Source: Spirochaetales bacterium
GTDB taxonomy: Bacteria > Spirochaetota > Leptospiria > Leptospirales > Leptonemataceae
Assembly (NCBI GenBank): GCA_015075425.1
Contig: JABTUL010000001.1
Span: 2,294,001-2,358,000, forward strand
DNA: 64,000 nucleotides
Reading direction: 5' to 3'
The translations under genes were made by a program, and so were the position numbers. The notes below the pieces were generated by a model that did no database searches, had not been told where the DNA came from, and saw nothing but the letters and a program-made list of their open reading frames with translations. The number at the start of each line of letters is the position of its first letter. Position 1 is the first letter of the stretch. This document shows, piece after piece, positions 18,984 through 28,429 of the stretch.

Positions 18984-19931
18984 TCATCGCCGTTCAAGGC
19001 TTTTCCACAACCAGTCCGAGTAGATTTTAGCGCCGCAGCTGTTTACGTGCGTCAGATCGCGAAAGTGCTCCGCCTGTAGCAGCCCTTCTGGAGGACTGAG
19101 CACTCCTTCCGCAAAAAATCCGGAAAAAGGCGCGGCGCGCAGTGTCTCATCAAGCGAGCTACTCAGCGCCTGACCGCCCAGCTCCATAAAGGTTGGTGAG
19201 AAGGGAATCTTTACCAGGAAAACCTTACTATTTTTCTCCCGGGCCAGGTGCGACAGCTTCTGCCAGTCATCCAGAGCCCCCTTTTGCAGATCGGCACGAA
19301 GGAGGAGCGGCTGCGATGGCTGCGGAAGGGTCTGGCAATCCTCCCCGGTCGATTGCCAGACCCATTGCCCCTGGTTTTGTTCCAGAAGAAAGAGTGTTTG
19401 TGCGTTGAACATCGCGCGCTCCCGGTACGCAGAGCACCGGGAGCGCAAAAAGCAGTGCTGTACAGAGGGTCGCGCTTTCATGAGCGGCAGGAAGTAGACT
19501 GCTTCTGCCATCATCTGCGGGGGTGTGCGCAGTGCCAGTGTATGAAGGAACGGCTGTAGTTGCTGGATTCGCAGACGTTCATGCGTAGCCGTCACCGGAG
19601 ACTTAAAAAACATATACGGAGAAACATTGATGATCACCGTTTTTGCCTGGCTACGCTCAAGAATCGCGATGAGGGAAGTGGCCTGGGCTGAAGGCAGGCC
19701 CATATTGTAAAAGCCACCGCCGGCCGGTCCACGAAGAGCCGCCATAATCTGGCTATCCCCGAGCGCCAGCAGGGGAACCTTCCGAAAATCCCCTTTTTCT
19801 AACTTTGTTTGCCAGACAAAAGCATCGCTCTCCAGGTGGCGCACAAAGTAATCCTTGAGGAATAACGCCATGCCATTCACCAGTGCAAAAAGTAGAACGC
19901 CGCTTAACAGCGGGCTTCTGATTTTCAGCAT
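18984..19931 (-). CDS. DUF1574-like (SGNH-fold) membrane-anchored protein
   Basis: A 315-residue protein with one N-terminal membrane helix (MLKIRSPLLSGVLLFALVNGMALFLKDY). A likely extracytoplasmic SGNH-like domain follows: LLALGDSQIMAAL at about 53 carries the nucleophile-type GDS, and HFRDLTHVNSCGAKIYSDWLW at the C-terminus carries the D-x-x-H-type block. This pattern fits DUF1574/AlgJ-like proteins common in Leptospira, thought to be cell-envelope acyl transferases or esterases, though activity is unproved. Its 5' end overlaps the divergent exopolyphosphatase-like gene by 62 bases if both chosen starts are right. Confidence 0.65.
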   Translation of the reverse strand: MLKIRSPLLSGVLLFALVNGMALFLKDYFVRHLESDAFVWQTKLEKGDFRKVPLLALGDSQIMAALRGPAGGGFYNMGLPSAQATSLIAILERSQAKTVIINVSPYMFFKSPVTATHERLRIQQLQPFLHTLALRTPPQMMAEAVYFLPLMKARPSVQHCFLRSRCSAYRERAMFNAQTLFLLEQNQGQWVWQSTGEDCQTLPQPSQPLLLRADLQKGALDDWQKLSHLAREKNSKVFLVKIPFSPTFMELGGQALSSSLDETLRAAPFSGFFAEGVLSPPEGLLQAEHFRDLTHVNSCGAKIYSDWLWKSLERR

Positions 19932-20877
19932 TCCTTTTCTGCTTCCGTTGTTCTTCTACTGTAAAGCACAAAGTTATGAACACTGGATCATTGATGCCGG
20001 CTCGTCCGGCAGCCGACTTTGCCGCTACAGCATAGAAAAAAATAAAGAGTGCCGGGTGCGTTCCTCTGAGTGTGAAGATATGAATGCTCCCACCGGCCTG
20101 GCCGATCTTTCCCCTACAGAACAGGAGGCCGTCCTCCGTCATTCCTTATCCGGCAAGGCAGGGCAACTGGCACTTCTGGGCACGGGGGGCTTTCGCCGCC
20201 AGAGCCCAGAAAATCAAAAAAGACACAGGGACCATCTGAGCGCCGTGTTCTTGAAGCTGGGCTACGACGAGGCCACAGTCACCATTCTGAGCGGCGAAGA
20301 AGAAGCCCGCCTGGCCTATGAAGCGGCCCGGGATGCACTGGGTCGGGAGGTGGCGATCCTTGAGGCCGGCGGAGCCACGGTGCAGTTTGCCAGCGGGTCC
20401 TTTTCTCTGAGCCGACCGGTGGGAGTGAACACAGTGCTTGCTGGAATTGCCCGCGGGCCGGCAGGCGCTTCCTGCTACGATGCATCCGTTCCCGGTAAAC
20501 GTTCTTTTAGCGCCTGCAAAGAGGCCATTGCCTCCGCGCTTCAATCCAGCGGGCAATGGCAGAGAGAGACCAACGCGCCGACAGAACTGGCCCTTCTGGG
20601 TCAGAGCGCCCGGGGACTTTTTTCGTTGCTGGGAACACAATTCGACCTTAAAACATTGCAAACACAGGGTGAGACCATCTGCCGCCTGGGCCCGGAAGAA
20701 CTGCAAAAGCGTGGCGTGGAGGAACGTTTCTGGCGACGGACCTGCTTTCTCCTCTCTTATGCTACGGCACTCATTGAATCCACCGGATACGAAAGGCTGA
20801 TCCAGGTGGAGACGAACTGGCGTGACCGGGCAGCCACTCAGGGCAAATTTTTCCCGAATTGCAAAAAGTTGGATTGA
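19870..20877 (+). CDS. Ppx/GppA- or GDA1/CD39-like phosphatase, probable lipoprotein
   Basis: A 335-residue ASKHA-fold phosphatase. WIIDAGSSGSRLCRY is the phosphate-1 loop, LALLGTGGFR and TILSGEEEARLAYEA match the Ppx/GppA substrate region, and AILEAGGATVQFAS is the phosphate-2 loop. The family hydrolyses polyphosphate, pppGpp or nucleoside di/triphosphates. The N-terminus (LLIFSIPFLLPLFFYCKAQ) looks like a lipoprotein signal with a loose lipobox ending at Cys, which would put the enzyme in the envelope and favour an apyrase-like role; this is inference. ATG 19870 has GAGG nine bases upstream and is preferred over TTG 19855. It overlaps the divergent DUF1574 gene. Confidence 0.7.
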   Translation: MPFTSAKSRTPLNSGLLIFSIPFLLPLFFYCKAQSYEHWIIDAGSSGSRLCRYSIEKNKECRVRSSECEDMNAPTGLADLSPTEQEAVLRHSLSGKAGQLALLGTGGFRRQSPENQKRHRDHLSAVFLKLGYDEATVTILSGEEEARLAYEAARDALGREVAILEAGGATVQFASGSFSLSRPVGVNTVLAGIARGPAGASCYDASVPGKRSFSACKEAIASALQSSGQWQRETNAPTELALLGQSARGLFSLLGTQFDLKTLQTQGETICRLGPEELQKRGVEERFWRRTCFLLSYATALIESTGYERLIQVETNWRDRAATQGKFFPNCKKLD

Positions 20878-20908
20878 CATTGACATTTCCCGCTGGACCA
20901 ATCCGTAC

Positions 20909-21226
20909 ATGCAAGAACGCCGCCAGTTTCCCCGGATCACCTCCCATTTTTCTGTTGAAGTCAAGCCCTCTAAAGTGGATCGCTCCGGCCGGGCTCACAA
21001 CATCAGCCAGGGCGGCCTCCTTTTCGAACACGGGGAGAAAGTGGAAATCGGTGCCCTGCTGGATCTCAATTTGCGTTTCCCCGGCCTGACCGGCCTCTCC
21101 CAGGTAAAAGGAAAGGTCATCCGCTGCGATGAGCTGGGACAGGGGCGCTACGCCGTGGCCATCAATTTCGTGGATACGACTCCGGAAATGGAAGCCAGCA
21201 TTCGCGAAATGCTGGAATCGTTTTAA
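20909..21226 (+). CDS. PilZ-domain c-di-GMP receptor
   Basis: A single-domain PilZ protein of about 105 residues. The c-di-GMP binding pattern is complete: RRQFPRI supplies RxxxR and HNISQGGLLF supplies the (D/N)xSxxG motif, followed by a small beta-barrel (VEIGALLDLNLRFPG...QGRYAVAINFVD). It would act as a cytoplasmic c-di-GMP effector, for example on motility. ATG 20909 gives the usual start just before ERRQFPR. A GTG at 20822, inside the previous gene, would add 29 residues and cannot be excluded. It converges with pgi, with only 4 bases between. Confidence 0.85.
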   Translation: MQERRQFPRITSHFSVEVKPSKVDRSGRAHNISQGGLLFEHGEKVEIGALLDLNLRFPGLTGLSQVKGKVIRCDELGQGRYAVAINFVDTTPEMEASIREMLESF

Positions 21227-21230
21227 AACA

Positions 21231-22493
21231 TCATTCTGGTTTTCCCAGTAAGCGAAACATACTCTTCTTGTAAGCTTCCACTCCTGGCTGGTCAAAGGGA
21301 TTCACTCCCAGCATCAGCGCGGATATGCCGCAGGCGTACTCAAAGAGATAAAAAAGAGCACCCAGCACTTCCGCTGTCATTTCCGGCGCGGAGAGAACGG
21401 CAACCGGTACCCCCCCTTCCGAGTGCGCCTGTCGCGTGCCTTCCAGCGCGGCCCGATTGACATGAGCCAGAGATTTCCCTTCCAGATAACCCAGTCCGTC
21501 GCTCATATCGAGTGAAGGAATTCTCAGGACCGTTTCTTCCTGGACATCCAGAACGGTTTCAAAAATCGTGCGCTCTCCATCCTGGATCCACTGGCCCATC
21601 GAATGCAGATCCGTGGTCAAATTCACACTGGCTGGAAAGATGGACCGGCCCTCTTTCCCTTCCGATTCACCAAAGAGCTGCTTCCACCACTCGGCAAAAT
21701 ACGTCAGACTGGACCGATAGGAGGCAAGAATCTCTATCTTCTTACCGGACCTGTACGCCTGGTTGCGGTAAGCGGCGTATTCAAGCGCTGGATTATCCTT
21801 CCCCGCAAGGATCCGGGACTGCATGGCCAGAGCACCTTCAAGCATGCGACCGGTATCCAGACCCGCCTGCGCCAGCGGCAAAAGTCCCACGTACGAAAAC
21901 ACACTGTAGCGACCGCCTACATCGTCAGGAATGACACAGGTTTTCAAGCCTTCTTTTTGAGCCAGCTGGCGCAGGGCTCCTTTTTTCTCATCCGTCACGG
22001 CAAGGATCAGCTCCCGGTAGCTATCGGGAAAGCGACGGCGCAAATCATCATAGAGCAGACGGAAGGCAATTCCTGGTTCTGTCGTTGTGCCGCTTTTGCT
22101 GATGACATGAACCAGATACTTTTTGCCATCCAGAAACTTCATAAGCGCAGCATGATAGGCACTGTCCAGATGGTGTCCGGCAAAGTACACCGGCAGACCC
22201 CTGGTAAAAGGAGGGCGCAGAGCTTCCAGAGCGGCGCGGGTACCCAGATAGGAGCCGCCAATACCAACTACAACCAGAGCATCGACCCCGGAAGAATCGA
22301 TGAGGAGCGACTGTAGAGCGGAATGCTCAGCCTTCATCTTAGCCGGTAAATCCAGCCAGCCTAAAAATTCCTGACCGGGGCAGCTGCGACTTTCCAGCGA
22401 CGATTGCGCGCGGCGGGCTTCCTGGAGGATCTCATCCTGCAGGGAAAAAGGAAATTGCCAGCGGATCTTTGCCACGGAATCGTTTATTGACAT
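21231..22493 (-). CDS. pgi: Glucose-6-phosphate isomerase
   Basis: A 420-residue phosphoglucose isomerase, interconverting glucose-6-P and fructose-6-P in glycolysis. VVVGIGGSYLGTRAALEAL, HVISKSGTTTEPGIAFRLL, VIPDDVGGRYSVFSYVGLLPLAQAG and the C-terminal GVEAYKKSMFRLLGKPE are diagnostic blocks, with the SIS fold phosphate-binding serines in SKSGTTTE. Length is typical of the short bacterial form. ATG 22493 begins MSINDSVAKIRWQF. It is cytoplasmic and has no obvious operon partner. Confidence 0.95.
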   Translation of the reverse strand: MSINDSVAKIRWQFPFSLQDEILQEARRAQSSLESRSCPGQEFLGWLDLPAKMKAEHSALQSLLIDSSGVDALVVVGIGGSYLGTRAALEALRPPFTRGLPVYFAGHHLDSAYHAALMKFLDGKKYLVHVISKSGTTTEPGIAFRLLYDDLRRRFPDSYRELILAVTDEKKGALRQLAQKEGLKTCVIPDDVGGRYSVFSYVGLLPLAQAGLDTGRMLEGALAMQSRILAGKDNPALEYAAYRNQAYRSGKKIEILASYRSSLTYFAEWWKQLFGESEGKEGRSIFPASVNLTTDLHSMGQWIQDGERTIFETVLDVQEETVLRIPSLDMSDGLGYLEGKSLAHVNRAALEGTRQAHSEGGVPVAVLSAPEMTAEVLGALFYLFEYACGISALMLGVNPFDQPGVEAYKKSMFRLLGKPE

Positions 22494-22613
22494 ACAAGCG
22501 AATTTTCAGATCAGAAATGGCTGTCCAGCGAATTCCCGATGAGCCAATTGCGGCCTCCGCGGCGGCCCGATTTTTTGCTTGCAACCCTAACGGGCGTTTA
22601 GTATCCTGTTCGC

Positions 22614-23255
22614 ATGACTTCGGTTCAGGAAATCGAAAAGCAGCTCGCACGTGCCTTCCCGCCCGAACAAGCCGGAATCCTGGCTGCGGTGATCTTTGCA
22701 AGTTACAACGATCTGGTCAAGGCGGCGGATTTCTCGGAACTGAAGGATGTCCTACGGGAACTGGCCGGAGAAGTGAAGGATTTGGCGCAAGCGCAGCAGG
22801 AACTGGCGCGGGCGCAGCAACGTACGGAAAAGGAAATCCGCAATCTGGCCCGGCAGGTGGGCGGCCTCTCCGAAGCTTTCGGCGGTTCGCTCGAAGACTT
22901 TGCCATCGACATTGTTCCGGAACTGCTCGAGAAGTACTGGCGGATGGAAGTCGAGGATGCCGGCCGGGATTCGCTGGTGGTGAACGGAACGGAAGTCGAT
23001 TTCGATCTCGTCATCCGCGGCCGACTGGACGGACGGCCGGCGCTTGTATTGGGAGAGGCCAAAAGCAATTTGTCGAGAAGCGAAGCCGAGCGCTTTATAC
23101 TGCTCGCGGAAAAGGCCGGTCAATCGGCGCGCGTATTGCAGCCGGACCTGGAGACGCGCATCGTCTTTTTCGGCTATCGGTGTCAAAAGGACTCGCGCGA
23201 TCTCCTGAAAGCGAAAGGGGCCTACATGGTCTTCACGCACGGCAAGGTGTTGTGA
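22614..23255 (+). CDS. Coiled-coil protein with PD-(D/E)xK nuclease-like domain (DUF3782-like)
   Basis: A 213-residue protein. Residues 35-90 form a charged coiled coil (ELKDVLRELAGEVKDLAQAQQELARAQQRTEKEIRNLARQVGGLSEAFGG), and 95-205 form an alpha/beta domain with VNGTEVDFDLVIRGRLDGRPALVLGEAKSN. The Asp in EVDFD and the E-x-K in LGEAK occupy the catalytic positions of the PD-(D/E)xK fold. Similar proteins are abundant in cyanobacteria and other environmental bacteria and are thought to be nuclease-like, but no role is established. ATG 22614 is preceded by GTATCCTGTTCGC with no strong ribosome site. It is divergent from pgi. A 283-base gap with no convincing gene follows. Confidence 0.65.
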   Translation: MTSVQEIEKQLARAFPPEQAGILAAVIFASYNDLVKAADFSELKDVLRELAGEVKDLAQAQQELARAQQRTEKEIRNLARQVGGLSEAFGGSLEDFAIDIVPELLEKYWRMEVEDAGRDSLVVNGTEVDFDLVIRGRLDGRPALVLGEAKSNLSRSEAERFILLAEKAGQSARVLQPDLETRIVFFGYRCQKDSRDLLKAKGAYMVFTHGKVL

Positions 23256-23538
23256 GGCGGTGACGGCCCGCACCTCGATGTATGGCAAAGCGCGCCCTGC
23301 TCATTTCACATAGCCAGGGTTGTGATTTGTTCCTTCTCCGGTGATTGTCTCGCCTCGGATGAGGCTTGCCGCGGCTATGCCGCTTGAACTCGAATGAAAA
23401 ACATAGGCGCGGCCGGTACTCGAACTGTAGCCGCCAGCCCCACCAGCAGGTCCTGGAAGCTACGGAGGCATTATAACCCATCGGGAACTCTCTGTCCTGA
23501 ACTTGACACGGCTCCCATCGTGCAAATTCAGGTAGTCA

Positions 23539-26500
23539 ATGGGTGCACTGGTAGAATATTTTGTATCGCGCAGTATTTTCGTTAATCTCTTAACCTTCCT
23601 GCTCATTCTGATGGGTGGCTACACCGCCGCTACCATCAACAGAGAGGCCTTTCCCAATATCAGCTTTGACATTGTTACGGTTGTAACGGTCTATCCGGGC
23701 GCTTCTCCGGAAGAAGTGGAGAAGCTGGTCACCAAGCCTCTCGAAGACAACATCAAGTCCGTCGATGGCATCAAAAAAATCAATTCTTCTTCTATTGAGA
23801 ATCGTTCCGGCATCACCATTACCATCGACCCGGATACAGAAGACCCGCAAAAGGTCATTGATGATATACGCTCGGCCGTGGACCGGACGACAGATCTCCC
23901 CGATGGCATTGAAGAGCGACCGCTGGTGCAGGAAATCACCTCAGCCAGACAACCGGTCATTGAAGTCACCGTGACCCAGAAACCACTGGCCGATGGTAGC
24001 TACAAACTCAGTGAGCTGGAGCTGCGCGAACAGGCGCGGGTGCTGGAACGCAAGCTCCTGGATCAACCGTACGTGGCCCGGGTTGTGCGCAAAGGCTGGA
24101 AAGAAACGGAGATGCAGGTAGAACTGAGCCCGGCGCTGCTGGATAAGTACTACGTAGCAGCTGTGCAAATCGTTTCTGCCCTTGCCGGACGCAACCTGAA
24201 CATGCCGGGCGGCAAACTGGAAATCGGCCGTGAAGAAATCATTGTACGCACCATTGGAGAGTTCAACACCGCTGAGGAAGTAGCCGGTGTTTACATTCGT
24301 TCCAATGAAACCGGAAAGCATGTGCAGGTCCGCGACGTGGGAGCCGTCCGTGAAGGTTTCAAAGAGAGCACCTACCTGGAAGGTGTCAACGGCCAGGATG
24401 CCATTTCTCTCACCGTCCTCAAGCGCGAGTCAGCGGATATCATCAAAACGGTTGATGCGGTCAAAGCAACCGTAGAGTCTTTCAAGAAAAGCGGTGCCCC
24501 TGATGTGCTCGAATTTTCGTACGTCAATGACCTGTCCTATTTTGTGAAACGCCGGCTTTCTGTTCTTATGGGTAACGGCGCCAGCGGGTTTGTGCTGGTG
24601 ATCCTTTCGCTCTTTGTGTTTCTCAACTGGCGCAGTGCCCTCATGACAGCCATGGGTATCCCTATTGCTCTGGGACTTGGTTTTGTGGTGATGAGCTACA
24701 TGGGTGTGACCCTCAATCTCATCGCGATGTTTGGTATGGTGCTGGTCATTGGAATCATAGTGGATGACGCCATTGTCGTTTGCGAAAACTGCTACCGTTA
24801 CCTTGAAGAGGGCTTTTCCGCCTACGATGCGGTCATCCTGGGCACCAAGGAAGTGATCGCGCCGGTCACGGCCACCATCACCACCACGGTAGCTGCCTTT
24901 GCACCGCTCCTTTTTGTCACCGGTATCTTTGGTAAGTTTCTCTATACCATCCCGCTGGTGGTCATCATAACCCTGCTTGCTTCTCTCTTTGAAGCTTTCA
25001 TCATCCTGCCCTCTCATGTGTATGACATCCACAAGCATGCGGACATTAAGAAAGCACTGGAAGCCACCCACCGCCGGGAAGGCTGGTTTGACCGCCTGCG
25101 CAAGGAACGCTACGAACCGCTGCTCAAGTGGTCCCTGGATAACCATAAGAAGGTGATGCTGGGTATGAATGGACTCTTTGTGATGATGATCATCCTGACC
25201 GGCACCTTTGGCGACTTTAAACTTTTTCCGGGAGCCATCGAAACCCTGCAAATCAAGATTACGGCCAATCAGCGCTTCACCAAAGAAGCCACCATGGAAT
25301 ATGCAAAAGTGATCGAATCAGCCGTGGGCAGCCTTCCAGCCACGGAGCTGGAAAATTTTACCACCCGCATTGGCATTCAGCAAAAAGATCCCAATGATCC
25401 CTTTACCCGGCGCGGTTCCAATTACGGACAGATACTGGTTTTTCTGACTCCCGAACAATCCCGGGACCGCTCCGCTGAAGAGATTATCGTGGGGCTGCGC
25501 AAACAAACGGAATGGTTGCTCATGCCTGAAGCCCGTGCTCGTAACCAGAGCAAAGATACCGTGGTCCAAATCGGCTTTTTTGCCCGGCTCTTTGGCAAGA
25601 AGGTAGAGCCCGTTCCGCCGCTGATTCCGGCCGGCTATGATCACCTGGCCGATTCCCTGGTAGCGCTGGATATGGAAAAGATTTCCGGTGGCCCGCCGGT
25701 GGGAAAACCTGTGGCCATACAGATCATAGGCGATGACTTTGAGATATTAAAGAAAATCGCTGCGGAATACAAAGCCGTCCTCGGACAGATCAAAGGCGTC
25801 CAGGACATAGATGATGACTTCGACGAAGCCAAAGACGAAGTTCGACTCAAAATCAATGAAGGGCTGGCCGCACAGGCGGGAGTCTCCGTGCAGCAAATCG
25901 CTCTGGCTGTGAATACGGCCCTGGAAGGAAATGTTGCTACAACCATCAAAAGACCCGACGAAGAAGTTGATGTGCGCGTGCGATTTTCTAAAGAATTCCG
26001 CGAATCAGAAAATGTGCTGGGTCGTATCTTTGTGAGCAACCAGCAGGGCAATTTGATCCCGGTTTCCCGCCTGGCCCGCTTTGAGCGGGACGTGGGAATC
26101 CTGGCGGTCAATCACCTGGATGGTAAACGCCTGGTGACGGTCACAGCCAATGTGGATGAAAAAGTGATCAGCTCTACAACAGCAAACAATGAAGCAACCA
26201 GACTGGGCAAGGATATTCCGGCCCGCTATCCGGCCTACCAGATCAAACTGGGCGGTGAGTATGAAGATACAGCCGAGTCACTGACCAGTTTGCGCAATGC
26301 CTTCCTGGTGGGTTTTATCATTATTTTTATGATTCTGGCTTCTCTCTTCAAGTCCCTCATCCAGCCCGCAGTGGTGGTCATGGCCATTCCCTTCTCCTTC
26401 ATTGGGGTGGCCGTGGCCTTCCTTACCCACGGCGAACCCTTCAGCTTTCTCGGTTTTATGGGTATCATCGGTCTTGCCGGTGTTGTGGTGAATGACTCCA

Positions 26501-26817
26501 TCGTTCTTGTCGACTTTGCCAACAACATCCATGCAAAGGAGCCCGACCTGAACATCAAGGATGTGGTTCTGCGCGCCGCCAGTCTGCGCCTGCGCGCGGT
26601 CATGCTTACCACTATCACTACAGTGCTCGGCCTCCTCCCCACAGCCTACGGAATTGGCGGCTTTGATCCCTTCCTTGTGCCCATGGCTCTGTCCTTCTCT
26701 TGGGGACTGGGGTTTGCAACCGTCTTAACCCTGATCGTTGTGCCCATCCTCTATATGTATGCTTACAAAATGCGGGTGTACCTGACCCGACTGGTCTGGA
26801 AGGAAAACTTCCGCTGA
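23539..26817 (+). CDS. RND-family efflux transporter (AcrB/HAE1-like)
   Basis: A 1,092-residue inner-membrane RND pump subunit. The N-terminus (FVNLLTFLLILMGGYTAATINREAFPNISFDIVTVVTVYPGASPEEVEKLVTKPLE) is diagnostic. The proton-relay aspartates are in helix 4 (GIIVDDAIVVCENCYRYLEEG), and the second half repeats GLAGVVVNDSIVLVDFAN. Two large periplasmic loops are present, giving the usual twelve-helix duplicated layout. These pumps export drugs, lipids or metals using proton motive force together with an adaptor and an outer-membrane channel. Neither partner is encoded next to it here, so it probably uses partners encoded elsewhere. Substrate is unknown. Confidence 0.93.
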   Translation: MGALVEYFVSRSIFVNLLTFLLILMGGYTAATINREAFPNISFDIVTVVTVYPGASPEEVEKLVTKPLEDNIKSVDGIKKINSSSIENRSGITITIDPDTEDPQKVIDDIRSAVDRTTDLPDGIEERPLVQEITSARQPVIEVTVTQKPLADGSYKLSELELREQARVLERKLLDQPYVARVVRKGWKETEMQVELSPALLDKYYVAAVQIVSALAGRNLNMPGGKLEIGREEIIVRTIGEFNTAEEVAGVYIRSNETGKHVQVRDVGAVREGFKESTYLEGVNGQDAISLTVLKRESADIIKTVDAVKATVESFKKSGAPDVLEFSYVNDLSYFVKRRLSVLMGNGASGFVLVILSLFVFLNWRSALMTAMGIPIALGLGFVVMSYMGVTLNLIAMFGMVLVIGIIVDDAIVVCENCYRYLEEGFSAYDAVILGTKEVIAPVTATITTTVAAFAPLLFVTGIFGKFLYTIPLVVIITLLASLFEAFIILPSHVYDIHKHADIKKALEATHRREGWFDRLRKERYEPLLKWSLDNHKKVMLGMNGLFVMMIILTGTFGDFKLFPGAIETLQIKITANQRFTKEATMEYAKVIESAVGSLPATELENFTTRIGIQQKDPNDPFTRRGSNYGQILVFLTPEQSRDRSAEEIIVGLRKQTEWLLMPEARARNQSKDTVVQIGFFARLFGKKVEPVPPLIPAGYDHLADSLVALDMEKISGGPPVGKPVAIQIIGDDFEILKKIAAEYKAVLGQIKGVQDIDDDFDEAKDEVRLKINEGLAAQAGVSVQQIALAVNTALEGNVATTIKRPDEEVDVRVRFSKEFRESENVLGRIFVSNQQGNLIPVSRLARFERDVGILAVNHLDGKRLVTVTANVDEKVISSTTANNEATRLGKDIPARYPAYQIKLGGEYEDTAESLTSLRNAFLVGFIIIFMILASLFKSLIQPAVVVMAIPFSFIGVAVAFLTHGEPFSFLGFMGIIGLAGVVVNDSIVLVDFANNIHAKEPDLNIKDVVLRAASLRLRAVMLTTITTVLGLLPTAYGIGGFDPFLVPMALSFSWGLGFATVLTLIVVPILYMYAYKMRVYLTRLVWKENFR

Positions 26818-26835
26818 TCCAGGCGCGGCTCCACG

Positions 26836-26874
26836 TTGCCCAGATCTTAGGCTTTGTGCCTGAAGTCTGGGCAA
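26836..26874 (+). terminator. Long inverted repeat after the RND gene
   Basis: TTGCCCAGA (26836-26844) and TCTGGGCAA (26866-26874) are perfect complements, and the interior adds TTAGGC/GCCTGAA with one bulge. It begins 18 bases after the RND stop and 120 bases before the sigma-54 promoter. There is no T-tract after it, so it may be an mRNA 3' structure or an activator site for the nitrogen operon instead of a simple terminator. Confidence 0.45.
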
Positions 26875-26993
26875 AATCGCTTCAAAAATAGACGCTCTGC
26901 CAAAATTCTGGGCACTTCCCACAACGGGACCCGGCAAACAGCTCGTAGAACCCCTAAAAAGACCCTGATACACGGCCTCTTGCTGCCCCTGCC

Positions 26994-27009
26994 TGGCACG
27001 ATTCATGCA
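26994..27009 (+). promoter_or_regulatory. Sigma-54 promoter of the amtB-glnK operon
   Basis: TGGCACGATTCATGCA matches the sigma-54 consensus TGGCACG-N4-TTGCW with one mismatch. The invariant GG (-24) and GC (-12) are separated by exactly 10 bases. It lies 62 bases before the amtB ATG, which fits NtrC-type nitrogen control of an ammonium transporter and PII protein. Confidence 0.8.
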
Positions 27010-27070
27010 ACAACGAAGGCAGAATAACGGAGAGCCGCCCCGCAGGGCAGCTCTCAAAGGGAGATCAACA

Positions 27071-28417
27071 ATGAACGGGAGAAAGCAGAAAGCTTTATTT
27101 CTACTGCTTTCCATTGCACTGGCAGGTGCAATGAGTCCAGTTTCTGGACAGGAAGCAGCTGCAAGCCCTCCCCCACCTCCAGTATCTCAGGAAATGTTTA
27201 CTGTCAACAACGTATGGATGATGATAGCAACATTTCTGGTGTTTATTATGCACCTGGGATTTGCAACACTGGAATCGGGACTGGCACGCTCAAAGAATAC
27301 GGTCAATATTCTTTTCAAAAACACTTTTATCGTGGCCATCGGGATCCTGACCTACGCCATCATCGGCTTCAATCTGATGTACCCCGGTGACTCCTGGATC
27401 ATGGGCAAGATGCTGGGATTTGCGGGCTTTGGCATCGGCACGGATGCAGCCGGCATCACCAGCGCCTACAACGTGGGCTATACCTACTGGACGGATTTCC
27501 TCTTTCAGGGAATGTTCGCGGCAACAGCTGCCACGATCATCTCCGGAGCCGTGGCCGAGAGGGTCAAACTCTGGCCCTTTCTGGTCGTCGTTGGCATTTA
27601 TGTGGCCGTCATCTATCCGATCACCGGTTCATGGCACTGGGGTGCCGGCTGGTTAAAGGAACTGGGCTTCTACGACTTTGCCGGATCCACTCTGGTTCAC
27701 AGCGTGGGCGGCTGGGGAGCACTGGCTGCTGTGATCTTGCTCGGGCCGCGCATCGGCAAATACACCGCCAATGGAACAGTTAAACCCATATACGGTCACA
27801 ACATGCCTCTGGCAGCCATCGGCGTATTCCTCTTATGGCTGGGCTGGTTCGGATTCAATGGCGGTAGCGTACTTTCCGCTGATCCCGGACTGGTTTCTTT
27901 TGTGCTGGTAACGACCACTCTGGCCGCTGCATCAGGCATCATTGGAGCTGGACTTACCTCCAACTTCCTCATGAAAAAGCCTGACCTCTCCATGGCTCTC
28001 AATGGTTGCCTGGCCGGCCTTGTGGGAATCACCGCGGGAGCTGATGTGATCAGTCCGCTGCGTGCAGTGATCGTGGGACTGATTGCCGGTATCGTAGTCG
28101 TCTTCGCCGTCATCGCTTTTGACCGGCTCAAACTCGACGACCCGGTGGGAGCGATTTCCGTGCACCTTGTCTGTGGCATCTGGGGAACTCTCGCTGTGGG
28201 CATATTCAGCTCAAACCCGGAGCATACTCTGGGCAAACAACTGACCGGAGTTCTGTCTATCGGGGCCTTCAGTTTTATCGCCGCCTTTGCGCTCTTCTTT
28301 CTGGCCAAAATTATGTCCGGAATTCGCGTAACGCGGGATGAAGAACTCAAAGGGCTGGATATTTCCGAACATGGCGTGGAAGCCTACAGCGGCTTTCAGA
28401 CGTTTATAGTGGATTAA
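27071..28417 (+). CDS. amtB: Ammonium transporter AmtB
   Basis: A 448-residue Amt/Mep/Rh protein that takes up ammonium across the inner membrane. It begins with a signal-like peptide (MNGRKQKALFLLLSIALAGAMSPVSGQ), as in E. coli AmtB, followed by eleven helices. The signatures GLARSKNTVNILFKN, FQGMFAATAATIISGAVAERVKLWPFL, HSVGGWGA (pore histidine), GHNMPLAAIGVFLLWLGWFGFNGGS and HLVCGIWGTLAVGIF (second pore His) are intact. ATG 27071 follows AAAGGGAGATCAACA; an in-frame ATG at 27005 lies within the sigma-54 promoter and is rejected. glnK follows after 12 bases, the classic PII-regulated pairing. Confidence 0.95.
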   Translation: MNGRKQKALFLLLSIALAGAMSPVSGQEAAASPPPPPVSQEMFTVNNVWMMIATFLVFIMHLGFATLESGLARSKNTVNILFKNTFIVAIGILTYAIIGFNLMYPGDSWIMGKMLGFAGFGIGTDAAGITSAYNVGYTYWTDFLFQGMFAATAATIISGAVAERVKLWPFLVVVGIYVAVIYPITGSWHWGAGWLKELGFYDFAGSTLVHSVGGWGALAAVILLGPRIGKYTANGTVKPIYGHNMPLAAIGVFLLWLGWFGFNGGSVLSADPGLVSFVLVTTTLAAASGIIGAGLTSNFLMKKPDLSMALNGCLAGLVGITAGADVISPLRAVIVGLIAGIVVVFAVIAFDRLKLDDPVGAISVHLVCGIWGTLAVGIFSSNPEHTLGKQLTGVLSIGAFSFIAAFALFFLAKIMSGIRVTRDEELKGLDISEHGVEAYSGFQTFIVD

Positions 28418-28429
28418 GGAGGAGCCCGA

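Noticed and set aside
23390-23500. tRNA-like T-arm on the minus strand (AGTTCGAGTACC)
   Set aside because: No acceptor stem, anticodon arm or CCA could be fitted around it.
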